33,830 nucleotides of DNA from Pseudomonadota bacterium (lineage in GTDB: Bacteria; Myxococcota_A; Bradymonadia; Bradymonadales; GCA-2716585), in the NCBI GenBank assembly GCA_005804885.1, contig SYOX01000376.1, forward strand, positions 1-33,830, written 5' to 3'. The translations under genes were made by a program, and so were the position numbers. Below, piece after piece: positions 14,699-23,208 of the stretch; within the stretch, counting starts at the first letter, position 1, and every line of letters begins with the position of its first letter. Under the pieces are notes generated by a model. It searched no databases, was not told the origin of the DNA, and saw only the letters and a list, made by a program, of their open reading frames with translations.

Positions 14699-15060
14699 CC
14701 CTCACCTCCTGCGCGTCTTGACACGCTCCATATCTACAGCCTCGCGGCCGAGAGTTCAAAGCCGCGCGGCCTGGGGCTGTCGTCGTGCTGCCACCCCGAG
14801 CGAGGTCTGGTCTGTGAGAGGACAAGAGCGTTGAACCGCACCAGGAGAGACGCTGATCAAGCCCTCAGCGCGAGATCGCCGATGAGCCAGGCGCCATCGC
14901 CAGGATCTCAGGGATGCCCAGTCGGGGGATCAACCTCGGCCTGAACCTACCAACGGCCTTATCAACTTGACGTTTGGTTGGCGATGCACACTCTTGCTCG
15001 TTGCTCTTCATTGAGTGAAGGCAACAGTAAAAAGACCCTCCGACCACAAAGGAGAAAAGA
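14699..15060. other. Intergenic region with a sharp drop in GC content
   Basis: The gap lies between divergent genes. The left part holds the ribosome-binding site of the minus-strand gene and otherwise nothing recognisable. From about 14930 the sequence becomes clearly more AT-rich, and this continues through the DUF4258 gene, suggesting a foreign boundary. TTGACG at 14967-14972 could be a -35 box for the + strand, but no good -10 follows at 17 nt. The hairpin 15000-15025 and GGAG at 15051-15054 precede the ATG at 15061. Confidence 0.6.
15000..15025. promoter_or_regulatory. Inverted repeat upstream of the toxin-antitoxin-like pair, possible operator
   Basis: GTTGC-T-CTTCA-TTGAG-TGAAG-GCAAC forms a 10-bp stem with one bulged T and a 5-nt loop, 36 nt before the first ATG. 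Type II antitoxins of the MqsA/HigA type bind palindromes in this position to repress their own operon. The operator role is inference. Confidence 0.5.
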
Positions 15061-15357
15061 ATGACTGAGCCGACCATCAGTTCATCAGAAGCATTGAATT
15101 ATATTCAAACTTCCTCCAGATGGTTTTATACCCGACATGCTCTTGAGCGTATGAAGCAACGAAGAATCTTCCGGGCTGATGTGGAACACTGCGTCTCCCA
15201 GGCGACAGACTGTGTGCCTGTGGTCACAGATGAGGGGCCAGGATGGAGGATATCTGGGCCCGACCAGGTGGGTGAGCGAATCGCCGCTGTTATCGTCTTG
15301 CATATTTTCCTTACAGGAGGGAGCCGTAATGTCGTTGTGACGGTTGTTAGCGATTGA
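15061..15357 (+). CDS. DUF4258-family protein, probable toxin of a type II toxin-antitoxin pair
   Basis: A 98-residue protein. The N-terminal FYTRHALERMKQRRI segment (residues 22-36) carries the conserved H-x3-R-x3-R pattern of DUF4258. The end consists of beta-strands (GERIAAVIVLHIF, RNVVVTVVSD). DUF4258 proteins are related to RelE/MqsR-like small RNases and are often paired with an MqsA-like HTH gene, as here (next gene, 101 nt downstream). Toxin activity is inferred from family and context. GGAG sits 6 nt before the ATG. Base composition is noticeably lower in GC than in its neighbours, a sign of transfer. Confidence 0.78.
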   Translation: MTEPTISSSEALNYIQTSSRWFYTRHALERMKQRRIFRADVEHCVSQATDCVPVVTDEGPGWRISGPDQVGERIAAVIVLHIFLTGGSRNVVVTVVSD

Positions 15358-15409
15358 GGACCGAGGGCTCCCCACCATAGGGGGGGGGCCTTCTGAGAAG
15401 ACATCCATT

Positions 15410-15435
15410 GGGTTGGCAAGCCGCAAGCCAAACCC
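15410..15435. promoter_or_regulatory. Hairpin between the DUF4258 and HTH genes
   Basis: GGGTTGGC (15410-15417) pairs with GCCAAACCC (15427-15435) with one bulged A and a 9-nt loop, shortly before the HTH gene. It could be a second operator or an RNA element that sets the toxin-to-antitoxin ratio. No T run follows, so it is not a clear terminator. Confidence 0.4.
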
Positions 15436-15458
15436 TGTGTTCGAGGATTGAAGAAGAT

Positions 15459-15896
15459 ATGTTCACCGAAACCATGATCGAGCATCAGGACACCGTTGGG
15501 GGTGTCACCTACAAGGCCACGATGCCAGCGCTGCGCGATGAGAGGACCGCCAAGATCCTCGTTGACGGGCTGGTCCTCGGGGCTTTTGAGCGCGCGCTGG
15601 CTGCTGAGGTCGCGCGTGGGCCAGTGGCCAGCGACGCGCTCCTCTTCCTGCGACGTTGGCTGGGCCTCAAGGCCCAGGAGCTGGCCGAGCTTCTGCAGAC
15701 CACGCCTGAGACCATCAGCCGATGGGAGCGAGGCAAGCGGGCCGTGGACACCAGCGCCTTCGCGCTGGTGGCTCGCATCGTCCTGGAGAGGCTCGACGGG
15801 CGCGAGGACACGCTCAGATATCTGCGCACCCGGCCAGCGCTCGCCTCGCCGACGGAGCCCGAGCCGATCGACCTGGGTGAGATCCGGGTCGGTTGA
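15459..15896 (+). CDS. MqsA-like HTH antitoxin without the zinc finger
   Basis: A 145-residue HTH protein. Residues 64-95 form a helix-turn-helix of the Xre/MqsA type (LRRWLGLKAQELAELLQTTP, then ETISRWERGKRAVD). The preceding part (VGGVTYKATMPALRDERTAK) lines up with the second strand of the YgiT/MqsA N-terminal zinc ribbon, where the family normally has a CxxC. Here both Cys pairs are missing. The partner would be the DUF4258 protein upstream (toxin-first order, as in mqsRA and higBA). The ATG at 15459 was preferred to an upstream frame extension from 15408 that overlaps the hairpin. The AAA+ gene begins 79 nt downstream on the same strand. Confidence 0.78.
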   Translation: MFTETMIEHQDTVGGVTYKATMPALRDERTAKILVDGLVLGAFERALAAEVARGPVASDALLFLRRWLGLKAQELAELLQTTPETISRWERGKRAVDTSAFALVARIVLERLDGREDTLRYLRTRPALASPTEPEPIDLGEIRVG

Positions 15897-15974
15897 GTTC
15901 CAAGGTCGCGCCCCATCTGTTAGATCCTGTCCGGACGCGCGAGGTCGACGGCGCCACTCGATCGAGGCCAGGGC

Positions 15975-18206
15975 ATGACACAGACGGAAGATCCGCGCGA
16001 TCCGGTCCACGGGGTCGCGCTGTTGACGGGCTTTGCCCGCGAAGTGATGCGCGCGTGGCTCCAGCGGCAGGGCGAGGACCCCGAGGGCGAGGAGCAGGAT
16101 CCGTGGAAGGGCTTCCGGGTGCCGATCGAGGCGATCGCGCGGCAGCTGCGCGGCGAGAACCCGGATTTGTTCGATGGGTCGGCGCAGGAGGCGCGCGGGA
16201 GGCTTCAGGAGCAGTTGGCGGGTTGGATGACCGAGCCGCCCGAGGTGCTCTACCCGCTGGCGGAGCTGGCGGCGCTCTTTCGCCTGACCGCCGACGACCT
16301 GGGGCTGCTGCTGATGGCGGCGGGGCCGGCCTTCGATCCGGCCATTCAGGAGCTCTACGCCTTCGCCTGGAACAACATCCAGAAGCAGTGCGCGGACGTG
16401 GGGTTTCTATGTCGGGCGCTGGCGCTTGGCGATCCTCGGCGCTTCGAGGTCTTGCTGGAGCGGATGGCCTTCGACGCCCCGCTGCGCCGCCACCGGCTGC
16501 TCTTGATCGAGGAGCGGCGCCAGGGGGAGGACTCGCTGGACGCGAACCTCGTGCAGCGGCGGGCGCGGGTGGCCGATCAGGTGCTGGACTTCTTGCGGCG
16601 AGGGAGCCGGGGAGGGCTCAGGGTCGACGAGGCGCTGGCGTCGGTGTGCGTGAGGATGCGCGAGCGCGTCCCGATCGAGGCGCTGAGCTTGCCGGAGTCG
16701 GGGCGCGCGTCGCTGACGCAGATCGCGCGATCCAGGGCGCTGCCGACGCTCTTCGAGGGGCCGGCGGGCGCGGGCAAGGAGCGCGTGGCGCAGGCGCTGG
16801 CCACGATGCTGGGCAAGGGGCTCTTGAGCGCCGACCTCGGCGCGCTGCTCAACGAGCCGCCCGGCGTGCTGGATCGGCGGCTGGCGGAGATCTTCCGGGA
16901 GTCCAGGCTCGGCGGCGATCTCGTCTACCTCCAGGGCCACGACCTGCCGGACATGATCTCGGGGCCGACGCGCCTGGTGCTGGAGCGGGCGCTGGATCGC
17001 GAGACCTTCACGCTGGGCATCGACAGGATCACGGGCTGGGCCGCGGCGCTCTCGGTGGGCTGGCCGATCGTCCCGGTGCCGCTGCCCGACGGCGACAGCC
17101 GGCTGGAGACCTGGCGGGCCGCCTTCGGAGGCGAGAAGCGCGCCCCCGACGAGGAGACGCTGGCGCTGATCGCCCGCCGCTACCAGATGTCCGTGAGCCA
17201 GATCCAGGAGTCCGCCGCCGAGGCCCGACGGCTGGCCCAGGTCCACCGCCGAAGCCAGATCGACCTGCGCGACCTGGACCGCGCCTGCCGCGCCCACTTC
17301 GCCCACCAGCTCAGCGACGTCGCCCAGCTTGTCCCCCCCGTCCTCTTCAACAACAGCCATCTCATCCTGCCCGACTCCGAAAAAGTGAAGTTTGACGAGA
17401 CCTTGCTCTACGCACGCGAGCACGACGCCATCTACAACGAGTGGGGCTTCGCCGAAAAATTCCCTTACGGCCGCGGCCTCTCGGTCCTCTTCTACGGCCC
17501 CCCCGGCACCGGCAAGACCATGGGCGCGATGATCATCGCCAACACTCTGGGCCTTGACCTCTACCGGATCGACCTGTCCCGCATCGTCAGCCGCTACGTC
17601 GGCGAGACCGAGAAGAACCTCGCCCGCGTCTTCGACGAGGCCGAGCGCGGCCAGGCCATGCTCCTCTTCGACGAGGCCGACTCCCTCTTCACCAAGCGCA
17701 CCGAGGTCAAGTCCTCCGTCGACCGCTACGCCAACCTGGAGGTGGCCTACCTGCTGCAGCGCATGGAGAACTTCGAGGGCGTCACGGTCCTGACCACCAA
17801 CGTCGAGCAAAACCTCGACGACGCCTTCAAGCGCCGCATCCGCTATCGGATCTACTTCCCGATGCCCGACGCCCCGACCCGCGCTCGGCTCTGGAAGAGC
17901 CTGATCCCCTCCGGCGCGCCCTGCCGCGACGACATCCCCTTCAAGCTCCTCGGGCGGCACTACGAGATCTCGGGCGGCTACATCAAGCAGGCCATCTTGC
18001 GGGCCGGCTTCTACGCTCGCCGCGACGGGCAGGCCATCGGCATGTTCCACCTCGTCGAGGGCGCCAAGGCCGAGTGCCGCGAGATCGGCATGCTCATCAG
18101 CGACGCGCTGCCCAAGGATCTGGCCAAGGCCATCGAGGCCGAAAGGGAGCGCCCCATGCCGATCGCGCCACCCGAGCCGCCCCCCGTGGCGCAGCAAGAT
18201 GAGTGA
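15975..18206 (+). CDS. Tandem AAA+ ATPase, CDC48-like, resembling contractile-injection-system ATPases
   Basis: The 743-residue product has a long N-terminal helical region (1-240). A first AAA module has a loosely kept P-loop (GPAGAGKE, 262-269) and no clear Walker B. The second, canonical AAA module has Walker A GPPGTGKT at 508-515, Walker B MLLFDEAD at 562-569, then VLTTN (sensor 1) and FKRRIRYRI (arginine finger). The segments IVSRYVGETEKNL and RYANLEVAYLLQRME resemble ATPases encoded in extracellular contractile injection loci (Afp15/Pvc15-like), which also occur alone. No sheath, tube or baseplate gene is in this window. It is probably a hexameric unfoldase or remodeller. The start is supported by GAGG about 8 nt upstream. 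Confidence 0.85.
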   Translation: MTQTEDPRDPVHGVALLTGFAREVMRAWLQRQGEDPEGEEQDPWKGFRVPIEAIARQLRGENPDLFDGSAQEARGRLQEQLAGWMTEPPEVLYPLAELAALFRLTADDLGLLLMAAGPAFDPAIQELYAFAWNNIQKQCADVGFLCRALALGDPRRFEVLLERMAFDAPLRRHRLLLIEERRQGEDSLDANLVQRRARVADQVLDFLRRGSRGGLRVDEALASVCVRMRERVPIEALSLPESGRASLTQIARSRALPTLFEGPAGAGKERVAQALATMLGKGLLSADLGALLNEPPGVLDRRLAEIFRESRLGGDLVYLQGHDLPDMISGPTRLVLERALDRETFTLGIDRITGWAAALSVGWPIVPVPLPDGDSRLETWRAAFGGEKRAPDEETLALIARRYQMSVSQIQESAAEARRLAQVHRRSQIDLRDLDRACRAHFAHQLSDVAQLVPPVLFNNSHLILPDSEKVKFDETLLYAREHDAIYNEWGFAEKFPYGRGLSVLFYGPPGTGKTMGAMIIANTLGLDLYRIDLSRIVSRYVGETEKNLARVFDEAERGQAMLLFDEADSLFTKRTEVKSSVDRYANLEVAYLLQRMENFEGVTVLTTNVEQNLDDAFKRRIRYRIYFPMPDAPTRARLWKSLIPSGAPCRDDIPFKLLGRHYEISGGYIKQAILRAGFYARRDGQAIGMFHLVEGAKAECREIGMLISDALPKDLAKAIEAERERPMPIAPPEPPPVAQQDE

Positions 18207-18536
18207 ACCCGGTCTGTCGTGTGCGAGTCGGCACCGGCGCCGAGCGATCGGCGTCGGGTCTTGCGCTGACGGTCATCAGCGAAGCCGCGCGGCCTGGCCT
18301 CCTGGCGCTTGAGGTCGCGCTCGAAGCGACAGGCCGGGGTCACCCGCTTCCAGGACGATCCGCGCGACCTCACCTGACCCACGCGGGGGGGCTGGGCGAC
18401 ATCATTTGGTGTGACAGGGGTTCGGGGGACTTGAAAACAGGCGGTGAACCCTGCATCACTCAGGGTATGCGGGATCGGCAGGTTCAGGCGCGTTGGTTCG
18501 CGCGCTGGAGGCGTCCGAGAGACTCATCGAGGGCCT

Positions 18537-21500
18537 GTGGGGGTCGAGGACACGAAAGAGGGCGGCGCAGGGTCGCCGAGCGGCGGCGGTCGCCCGACCT
18601 TGCCGCTGGGTCCCTTTGAGCTGCACGCGCGGATCGCGCGCGGCGGGATGGGGGAGGTCTGGCGAGGGGCGCACGTCGCGCAGGGCACGCAGGTCGCGGT
18701 CAAGGTGATCACGATGGCGCGGGCGAGGCGCACGGAGACGCTGGAGGCCTTCCGGAACGAGATCAGGGCCAGCGCGGGGCTGGATCACCCTGGGGTGATC
18801 AAGGTCTTTGATCACGGGACGATCCAGGCCGAGACGGCGGCCTTGTCGCGCGGCGCGCTGGTGCAGGGCAGCCCGTACATGGTGATGGAGTACGCCAGCC
18901 GGGGGTCGTTGAGCCGGCTCAAGGAGCCGCTGCGCTGGCGCGAGGTGCGGCTGGTGGCCTTGAGCTTGTTGCAGGCTCTGGCGCACGGGCACGCGCGGGG
19001 GATCATCCATCGGGATTTGAAGCCGGGCAATGTGTTGATGGCGGGCGCGGAGGACTTGAGGCCGGGGTTGAAGTTGACGGACTTCGGCATCGCGCACGTG
19101 CTCGACAGCACCAGCAGCGCGGAGAGCCGCGATCTGACGATCGGGACGCCGATGTACATGGCGCCGGAGCAGCTTCGGGGTCAGTGGCGGGATTACGGGC
19201 CGTGGACGGACCTCTACGCGCTCGGCTGCGTGGTCTACAAGTTGACGATGGGGCAGGCGCCCTTCGCGGCCAAGGACTTCGCGGAGCTGTGCCGCCTGCA
19301 CCTGGATTCGAAGCCGCCGGTCTTCGCGCCGACCCACCCGATGCCGCCGGCCCTCGAGGCCTGGGTGGGGCGGCTGCTGGCCAAGGACCCGGGCGAGCGC
19401 TTCCAGCGGGCCGCGGACGCGGTCGCCGCGCTTGAGGGGATCGAGCTGAGCGACGAGCGCTCGCCGGCGCCCGAGGCGGGGACCCTGCAGATGTCGGCCG
19501 TCGAGGGCGACGAGGACGAGGGGGACACGCGCAGCGACCTGGCGGCGGCGACGATGATGATCGAGGATCCGGGGGCGCTGGACACGACCGGCCTCACGAA
19601 GCCGGGCGAGCTGGTCGCGCGCGGGGACGGCGGCGGGCGGGCGGTCGCGCCGCTGATGCCGGACTCGTGGCGGCGCAGCGAGGTGCCGCCGAACATCCAG
19701 CTCCTGGGGGTCGGCCTGGGGCTCTACGGCCTGCACACGATCCCGCTGGTGGACCGCGAGGAGCTCCGGGACAGGCTCTGGGAGATCCTCAAGGGCGTCC
19801 ATGGGGGCGGCCAGGCGCGGGCGGCGCTGCTGACGGGCTCGGCGGGGGTGGGCAAGAGCCGGCTGGTCGAGTGGATCTGCGAGCGGGCCCACGAGCTTGG
19901 GGTGGCCTCCATCGTGCGCGTGGAGCACAGCCCCAACGGGGGCCAGAGCACGGGCCTGGCCGGGATGCTCGCGGCGCAGACCCGCAGCCTGGGGCTGACC
20001 CACCGCGAGGCGCTCGAACGCCTCCAGGGCCAGCTCAAGGCGCTTGGGGTCGCGGACCCCTACGAGGCCGCCGCCCTGGTCGAGATCATGTCGCCGGCCA
20101 CCGAGAAGGACATCGCCCGCGGGGTGGCCAAGATCCACTTCAGCCGGGCGGTCGAGCGGCACAGCGTCATCGCGCGGCACCTGGGGCGGCTGGGGCGCGA
20201 GCGGCCGCTGATCGTGTGGATGGATGACGTCCAGTGGGGCTCGGACTCGCTGGAGCTGGTCGCGCACGTCCTCAACGCCCAGGACGAGCAGCCGACCTCG
20301 GTGCTCTTCCTGCTGACGGCGCGCGACGAGGCGCTGGCCGAGGCCCAGGTGGCCTGGTGGGCGCTGCGCGACCTGCTGACCCTGCCGGGGGCGACCCAGT
20401 TCGAGGTCGGGCCGCTGGCCCCGGGCGACCGCGCCACGCTGATCAAGGAGCTGCTGGCGCTCCAGGGCGATCTGGCCGCCGAGGTCGAGGAGCGCAGCGG
20501 CGGCAACCCCCAGTTCGCGGTCCAGATCGTCGGCGACTGGGTCCAGCGCGGGGTGCTGGAGGTGGGGCCTGGCGGCTTCGTGCTGGCGTCGGGCGAGCGG
20601 CCCACCTTGCCCGACGACCTCTATGGGGTCTGGAGCACGCGCGTCCACAGGCTGCTGGAGGCCCAGCCCCCGCAGGCGCGCGTGGCCCTGGAGATCGCGG
20701 CCATCATGGGCCAGAGCGTCAACGGCCTGGAGTGGAAGCTGGCCTGCGCCAACGCCAAGGTCGCCCTGCCGCTGGATCTGCTCGACAAGCTGCTGGCCAC
20801 GCGGCTGGCCAAGGTCGCCGTCGGCGGCTGGAACTTCGCCCACGGGATGCTGCGCGAGACGATCGAGCGCATCTCCCAGGAGGACGGCTCCTGGCCCGTG
20901 CTCCACGCGGCCTGCGCCGACATGCTCGCCGACCTCTACCCCCGCGGCGGCCGCCGCGTGGCCGAGCGGCGCGCCCGACACCTCCTCGGCGCCGGCCTCA
21001 AGGCCCCCGCCGTCGACGCCCTGCTCCAGGCCGCCGAGGAGCGCCTGACCGAGCAGGAGGTCCGCGTCGCCCGCGCGCTGCTCGCCCAGCGCGACGCGGC
21101 GCTGGACGACCTGGAGGCCCCGCTCCACGACATGCGGCGCGGGCAGGGCAAGGTCGCGCTGGCCAAGGGCCTGCTTTTTCAGGACAAACACATCGAGGCC
21201 CACGAGAAGGCCGCCGCCGCCGAGCAGCTCGCCCGCATCCACGGCTGGCCCCTGCTGCCCCAGGCGCTGCGCATCATGGGCGACGTCGCCCGCCGCAAGG
21301 GCGAGTTCGAGCGCGCCGCCGACCTCTACCGCGAGGCGCTGACCCACTTCGAGGCCCAGAAGGACGACCTCGGCCTGGCCAACACCCTCATCGGGCTCGC
21401 CGAGGTCCTCCAGCGCCGGGGCCAGGTCGACCTGGCCTTCGACCTGACCCACAAGGCCCTCAAGCTCTTCAAGGAGGCCGGCAACGAGCCCGGCGTCGCC

Positions 21501-22133
21501 ATGAGCCTCAAGATGCTCGGCCAGATCGCCCAGAGCCGCGGCGACCTCGTGCGCTGCGAGGACCTGACCCAGCAGGCCCTGACCCTCTACGCCCGGATCG
21601 GCCACAAGTTCGGCATCGCCAACGCCCACAACGTCCTGGCCGAGGTCGCCCGCCACCGTGGCGACCTGGAGGCCGCCGAGGCCGGCTACCGCAAGGCCGT
21701 CGAGCACTTCGCCTCCGTCGGCGCCGACGGCCTCATCCCCAGGCTCAACCTCGGCCTCGTCCTGCTCGCCCGCGGCCAGCACGACGACGCCCGCGCCACC
21801 CTCACCGAGGTCGAGCTCGCCTTCGAGGAGCGCGGCGGCGGCGGCTTCATGGTCTACGTCCACGCCGCTCTGATGGCCTGCGCCCCCCTCAAGGGCGACT
21901 GGGACACCTGGCGCCGCTGCGCCGACCGCGCCGCCGAGGCGCTGGCCGACCACAAGATCTACGACCGAGACATCGCCTGGTGCACCCAGCTGGCCGCCGA
22001 CAACGCCGCCGCCGCCGGCCGCATGGACGAGGCCGCCGAGGCCTACGCCATCGCCCTGGACCAGTGGAAGGGCCTCGACGACGACGAGAAGGTCGCCGAG
22101 GTCAGCGCCGCCTGGGCCATGGCCTCGATCTGA
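18537..22133 (+). CDS. Ser/Thr protein kinase fused to a STAND-like ATPase and TPR repeats
   Basis: About 1198 residues from the GTG at 18537. The kinase domain (about 26-300) is intact: GGMGEV glycine loop (36-41), AVKV with Lys56, HRDLKPGN (158-165), DFG (182-184) and GTPMYMAPEQ. A linker carries acidic residues. The ATPase has Walker A GSAGVGKS (434-441) and Walker B LIVWMDD (Asp563/564), followed by a helical region and several TPRs (about 900-1150) such as GEFERAADLYREAL and GDLEAAEAGYRKAV. This architecture matches the myxobacterial Pkn/PknK-like kinase-ATPase-TPR regulators. No membrane helix is seen, so it is cytoplasmic. The start is uncertain: a GTG at 18444 would add 31 residues, and neither has a good ribosome-binding site. 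Confidence 0.9.
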   Translation: MGVEDTKEGGAGSPSGGGRPTLPLGPFELHARIARGGMGEVWRGAHVAQGTQVAVKVITMARARRTETLEAFRNEIRASAGLDHPGVIKVFDHGTIQAETAALSRGALVQGSPYMVMEYASRGSLSRLKEPLRWREVRLVALSLLQALAHGHARGIIHRDLKPGNVLMAGAEDLRPGLKLTDFGIAHVLDSTSSAESRDLTIGTPMYMAPEQLRGQWRDYGPWTDLYALGCVVYKLTMGQAPFAAKDFAELCRLHLDSKPPVFAPTHPMPPALEAWVGRLLAKDPGERFQRAADAVAALEGIELSDERSPAPEAGTLQMSAVEGDEDEGDTRSDLAAATMMIEDPGALDTTGLTKPGELVARGDGGGRAVAPLMPDSWRRSEVPPNIQLLGVGLGLYGLHTIPLVDREELRDRLWEILKGVHGGGQARAALLTGSAGVGKSRLVEWICERAHELGVASIVRVEHSPNGGQSTGLAGMLAAQTRSLGLTHREALERLQGQLKALGVADPYEAAALVEIMSPATEKDIARGVAKIHFSRAVERHSVIARHLGRLGRERPLIVWMDDVQWGSDSLELVAHVLNAQDEQPTSVLFLLTARDEALAEAQVAWWALRDLLTLPGATQFEVGPLAPGDRATLIKELLALQGDLAAEVEERSGGNPQFAVQIVGDWVQRGVLEVGPGGFVLASGERPTLPDDLYGVWSTRVHRLLEAQPPQARVALEIAAIMGQSVNGLEWKLACANAKVALPLDLLDKLLATRLAKVAVGGWNFAHGMLRETIERISQEDGSWPVLHAACADMLADLYPRGGRRVAERRARHLLGAGLKAPAVDALLQAAEERLTEQEVRVARALLAQRDAALDDLEAPLHDMRRGQGKVALAKGLLFQDKHIEAHEKAAAAEQLARIHGWPLLPQALRIMGDVARRKGEFERAADLYREALTHFEAQKDDLGLANTLIGLAEVLQRRGQVDLAFDLTHKALKLFKEAGNEPGVAMSLKMLGQIAQSRGDLVRCEDLTQQALTLYARIGHKFGIANAHNVLAEVARHRGDLEAAEAGYRKAVEHFASVGADGLIPRLNLGLVLLARGQHDDARATLTEVELAFEERGGGGFMVYVHAALMACAPLKGDWDTWRRCADRAAEALADHKIYDRDIAWCTQLAADNAAAAGRMDEAAEAYAIALDQWKGLDDDEKVAEVSAAWAMASI

Positions 22134-22305
22134 CACCTCGAAGGACCGCCGGACAGACCCGGCGGGCCGGGAGGCTCGCTGGACGGGCGCCGCAGGCCAG
22201 GGGCGGGCCGCAGGAGCCCCCGGCGGGATCGCTGGCCGCCTGGGGCGGGTCGCGAGGGCCTCGACGCGGGGCCGATCCACCACAGCCCGCGCAGTGATGA
22301 CGACG

Positions 22306-22482
22306 GATCCCCTTCGATGGATGGGCGCGCGGTCCTTTCGGCGACCGACGATCGAAGGGCAAGACGATCCCGACGGGTTGGCGTCGTTGGATGGGCACGC
22401 GGTCCTTCCGACGACCGACGGGTTTGCCGGACCCGCCCGACGCCGACGGGTTTGCCGCTATCGCGGCTGCACCCGCGGCTAC
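22306..22482 (+). repeat. Dispersed repeat family, copy A (forward)
   Basis: Contains two hairpin-like boxes of the form GCGGTCCTTTCGGCGACCG (around 22330 and 22400), separated by a GACGATCCCGACGGGTTGG-type linker. It ends in GGGTTTGCCGCTATCGCGGC followed by TGCACCCGCGGCT. The same order of boxes recurs at 33600-33745 and, reversed, at 22742-22815. It lies 3' of the kinase gene. Confidence 0.85.
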
Positions 22483-22488
22483 GATCAT

Positions 22489-22568
22489 GCCGACGGCGTC
22501 TCATGCCGACGGCGTCTCATGCCGACGGCGTCTCATGCCGACGGCGTCTCATGCCGACGGCGTCTCGC
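22489..22568 (+). repeat. 16-bp perfect tandem repeat, five copies
   Basis: GCCGACGGCGTCTCAT starts at 22489, 22505, 22521, 22537 and 22553; the last copy ends in CGC instead of CAT. Internal GCCGACGGC is nearly palindromic. The period is not a multiple of three and no gene covers it. Confidence 0.95.
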
Positions 22569-22741
22569 CCCTCCGGGGCTCTAAAGTGCTGTCCCCCCTC
22601 GTGATATTGAAGGGCGTGGTGATTTACAGGCGAGAGGGACCCGGACAACAACCGGCCGATTGGCCTTATCGGTGCGTTGTCCCATCCCCTCCCGCCCCAA
22701 AGGGGCGGCTCGGTAATGAGAGCCCCGGAGGGGCGAAACAG
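22569..22741. other. Spacer of the repeat island with GC hairpins
   Basis: Includes CCCCTCCGGGG-type sequence near 22563-22580 and a second GAGCCCCGGAGGGGC at about 22720-22735, in opposite orientation. A CGCCCCAAAGGGGCG hairpin lies near 22690. No coding sequence is supported. The symmetric placement adds to the impression of a palindromic element spanning about 22435-22790. Confidence 0.5.
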
Positions 22742-22815
22742 AGTAGCCGCGCGGTGCAGCCGCGACAGCGGCAAACCCGTCGGTCGCCGGAAGGACCGCA
22801 CGCCCACCCAACAAC
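22742..22815 (-). repeat. Dispersed repeat family, copy B (reverse)
   Basis: Read on the minus strand it gives GCGGTCCTTCCGGCGACCG, then ACGGGTTTGCCGCTGTCGCG, then GCTGCACCGCGCGGCT. This is the same box order as copy A and the copy at 33.7 kb, but inverted relative to both. Its far side runs directly into the 35-bp array. Confidence 0.85.
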
Positions 22816-23110
22816 GCCGACCCGCCATGATCGACGTGCCCGCCAACGACGCCGACCCGCCGTGATCGACGTGCCCGCCAACAACGTCGACCTGTCGTGA
22901 TCGACATGTCCGCCAACAACGTCGACCCGCCGTGATCGACGTGTCCGTCAACGATGCCAACCCGTCATGATCGACGTGTCCGTCAACAACGCCGACCCGC
23001 CGTGATCGACGTGTCCGTCAACGACGCCGACCCGCCGTGATCGACGTATCCGTCAACGACGTCGACCCACCGTGATCGACGTGCCCGCCAACGACGCCGA
23101 CACGCCGGGA
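22805..23110. repeat. 35-bp direct tandem array, about eight copies plus partials
   Basis: The word TCGAC within TGATCGACGTG recurs at 22831, 22866, 22901, 22936, 22971, 23006, 23041 and 23076, exactly 35 bp apart. The units differ by a few bases (GTGCCCGCC versus GTGTCCGTC, AACGACGCC versus AACAACGTC). There are no unique spacers, so this is not CRISPR. 35 is not a multiple of three and no ORF continues through it. On the minus strand the unit also occurs about twice inside the repeat at 33560-33620, so the array is an expansion of a segment of that dispersed element. Confidence 0.95.
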
Positions 23111-23208
23111 ACTTGGCGATCGCCCCGGCCCCGCGCCTTCTTCTTGACGCGGCGGTGCGAATCCAGAACGCTGTGCGGGTGGGCTCCACAGACGAGGACG
23201 ACGCCGAC

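Noticed and set aside
15975..18206. Contractile injection system locus
   Set aside because: Only the ATPase resembles such loci; there is no sheath, tube, spike or baseplate gene anywhere in the window.
18456..22283. 1275-codon open frame on the minus strand opposite the kinase gene, and similar long antisense frames elsewhere (for example 10752-12548, 12927-14063, 16407-18197, 30370-32775)
   Set aside because: They are stop-free shadows produced by strong third-position GC bias; their translations are low-complexity and show no family motifs, while the opposite strand carries full domain signatures.
22391..22900. Repeat-encoded proteins such as frames reading SHADGVSCRRR
   Set aside because: The reading comes from 16-bp repeats that cycle through all frames; no ribosome-binding site or conserved product.
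22805..23110. CRISPR array
   Set aside because: The units are contiguous direct repeats with no unique spacers, and no cas genes are present.
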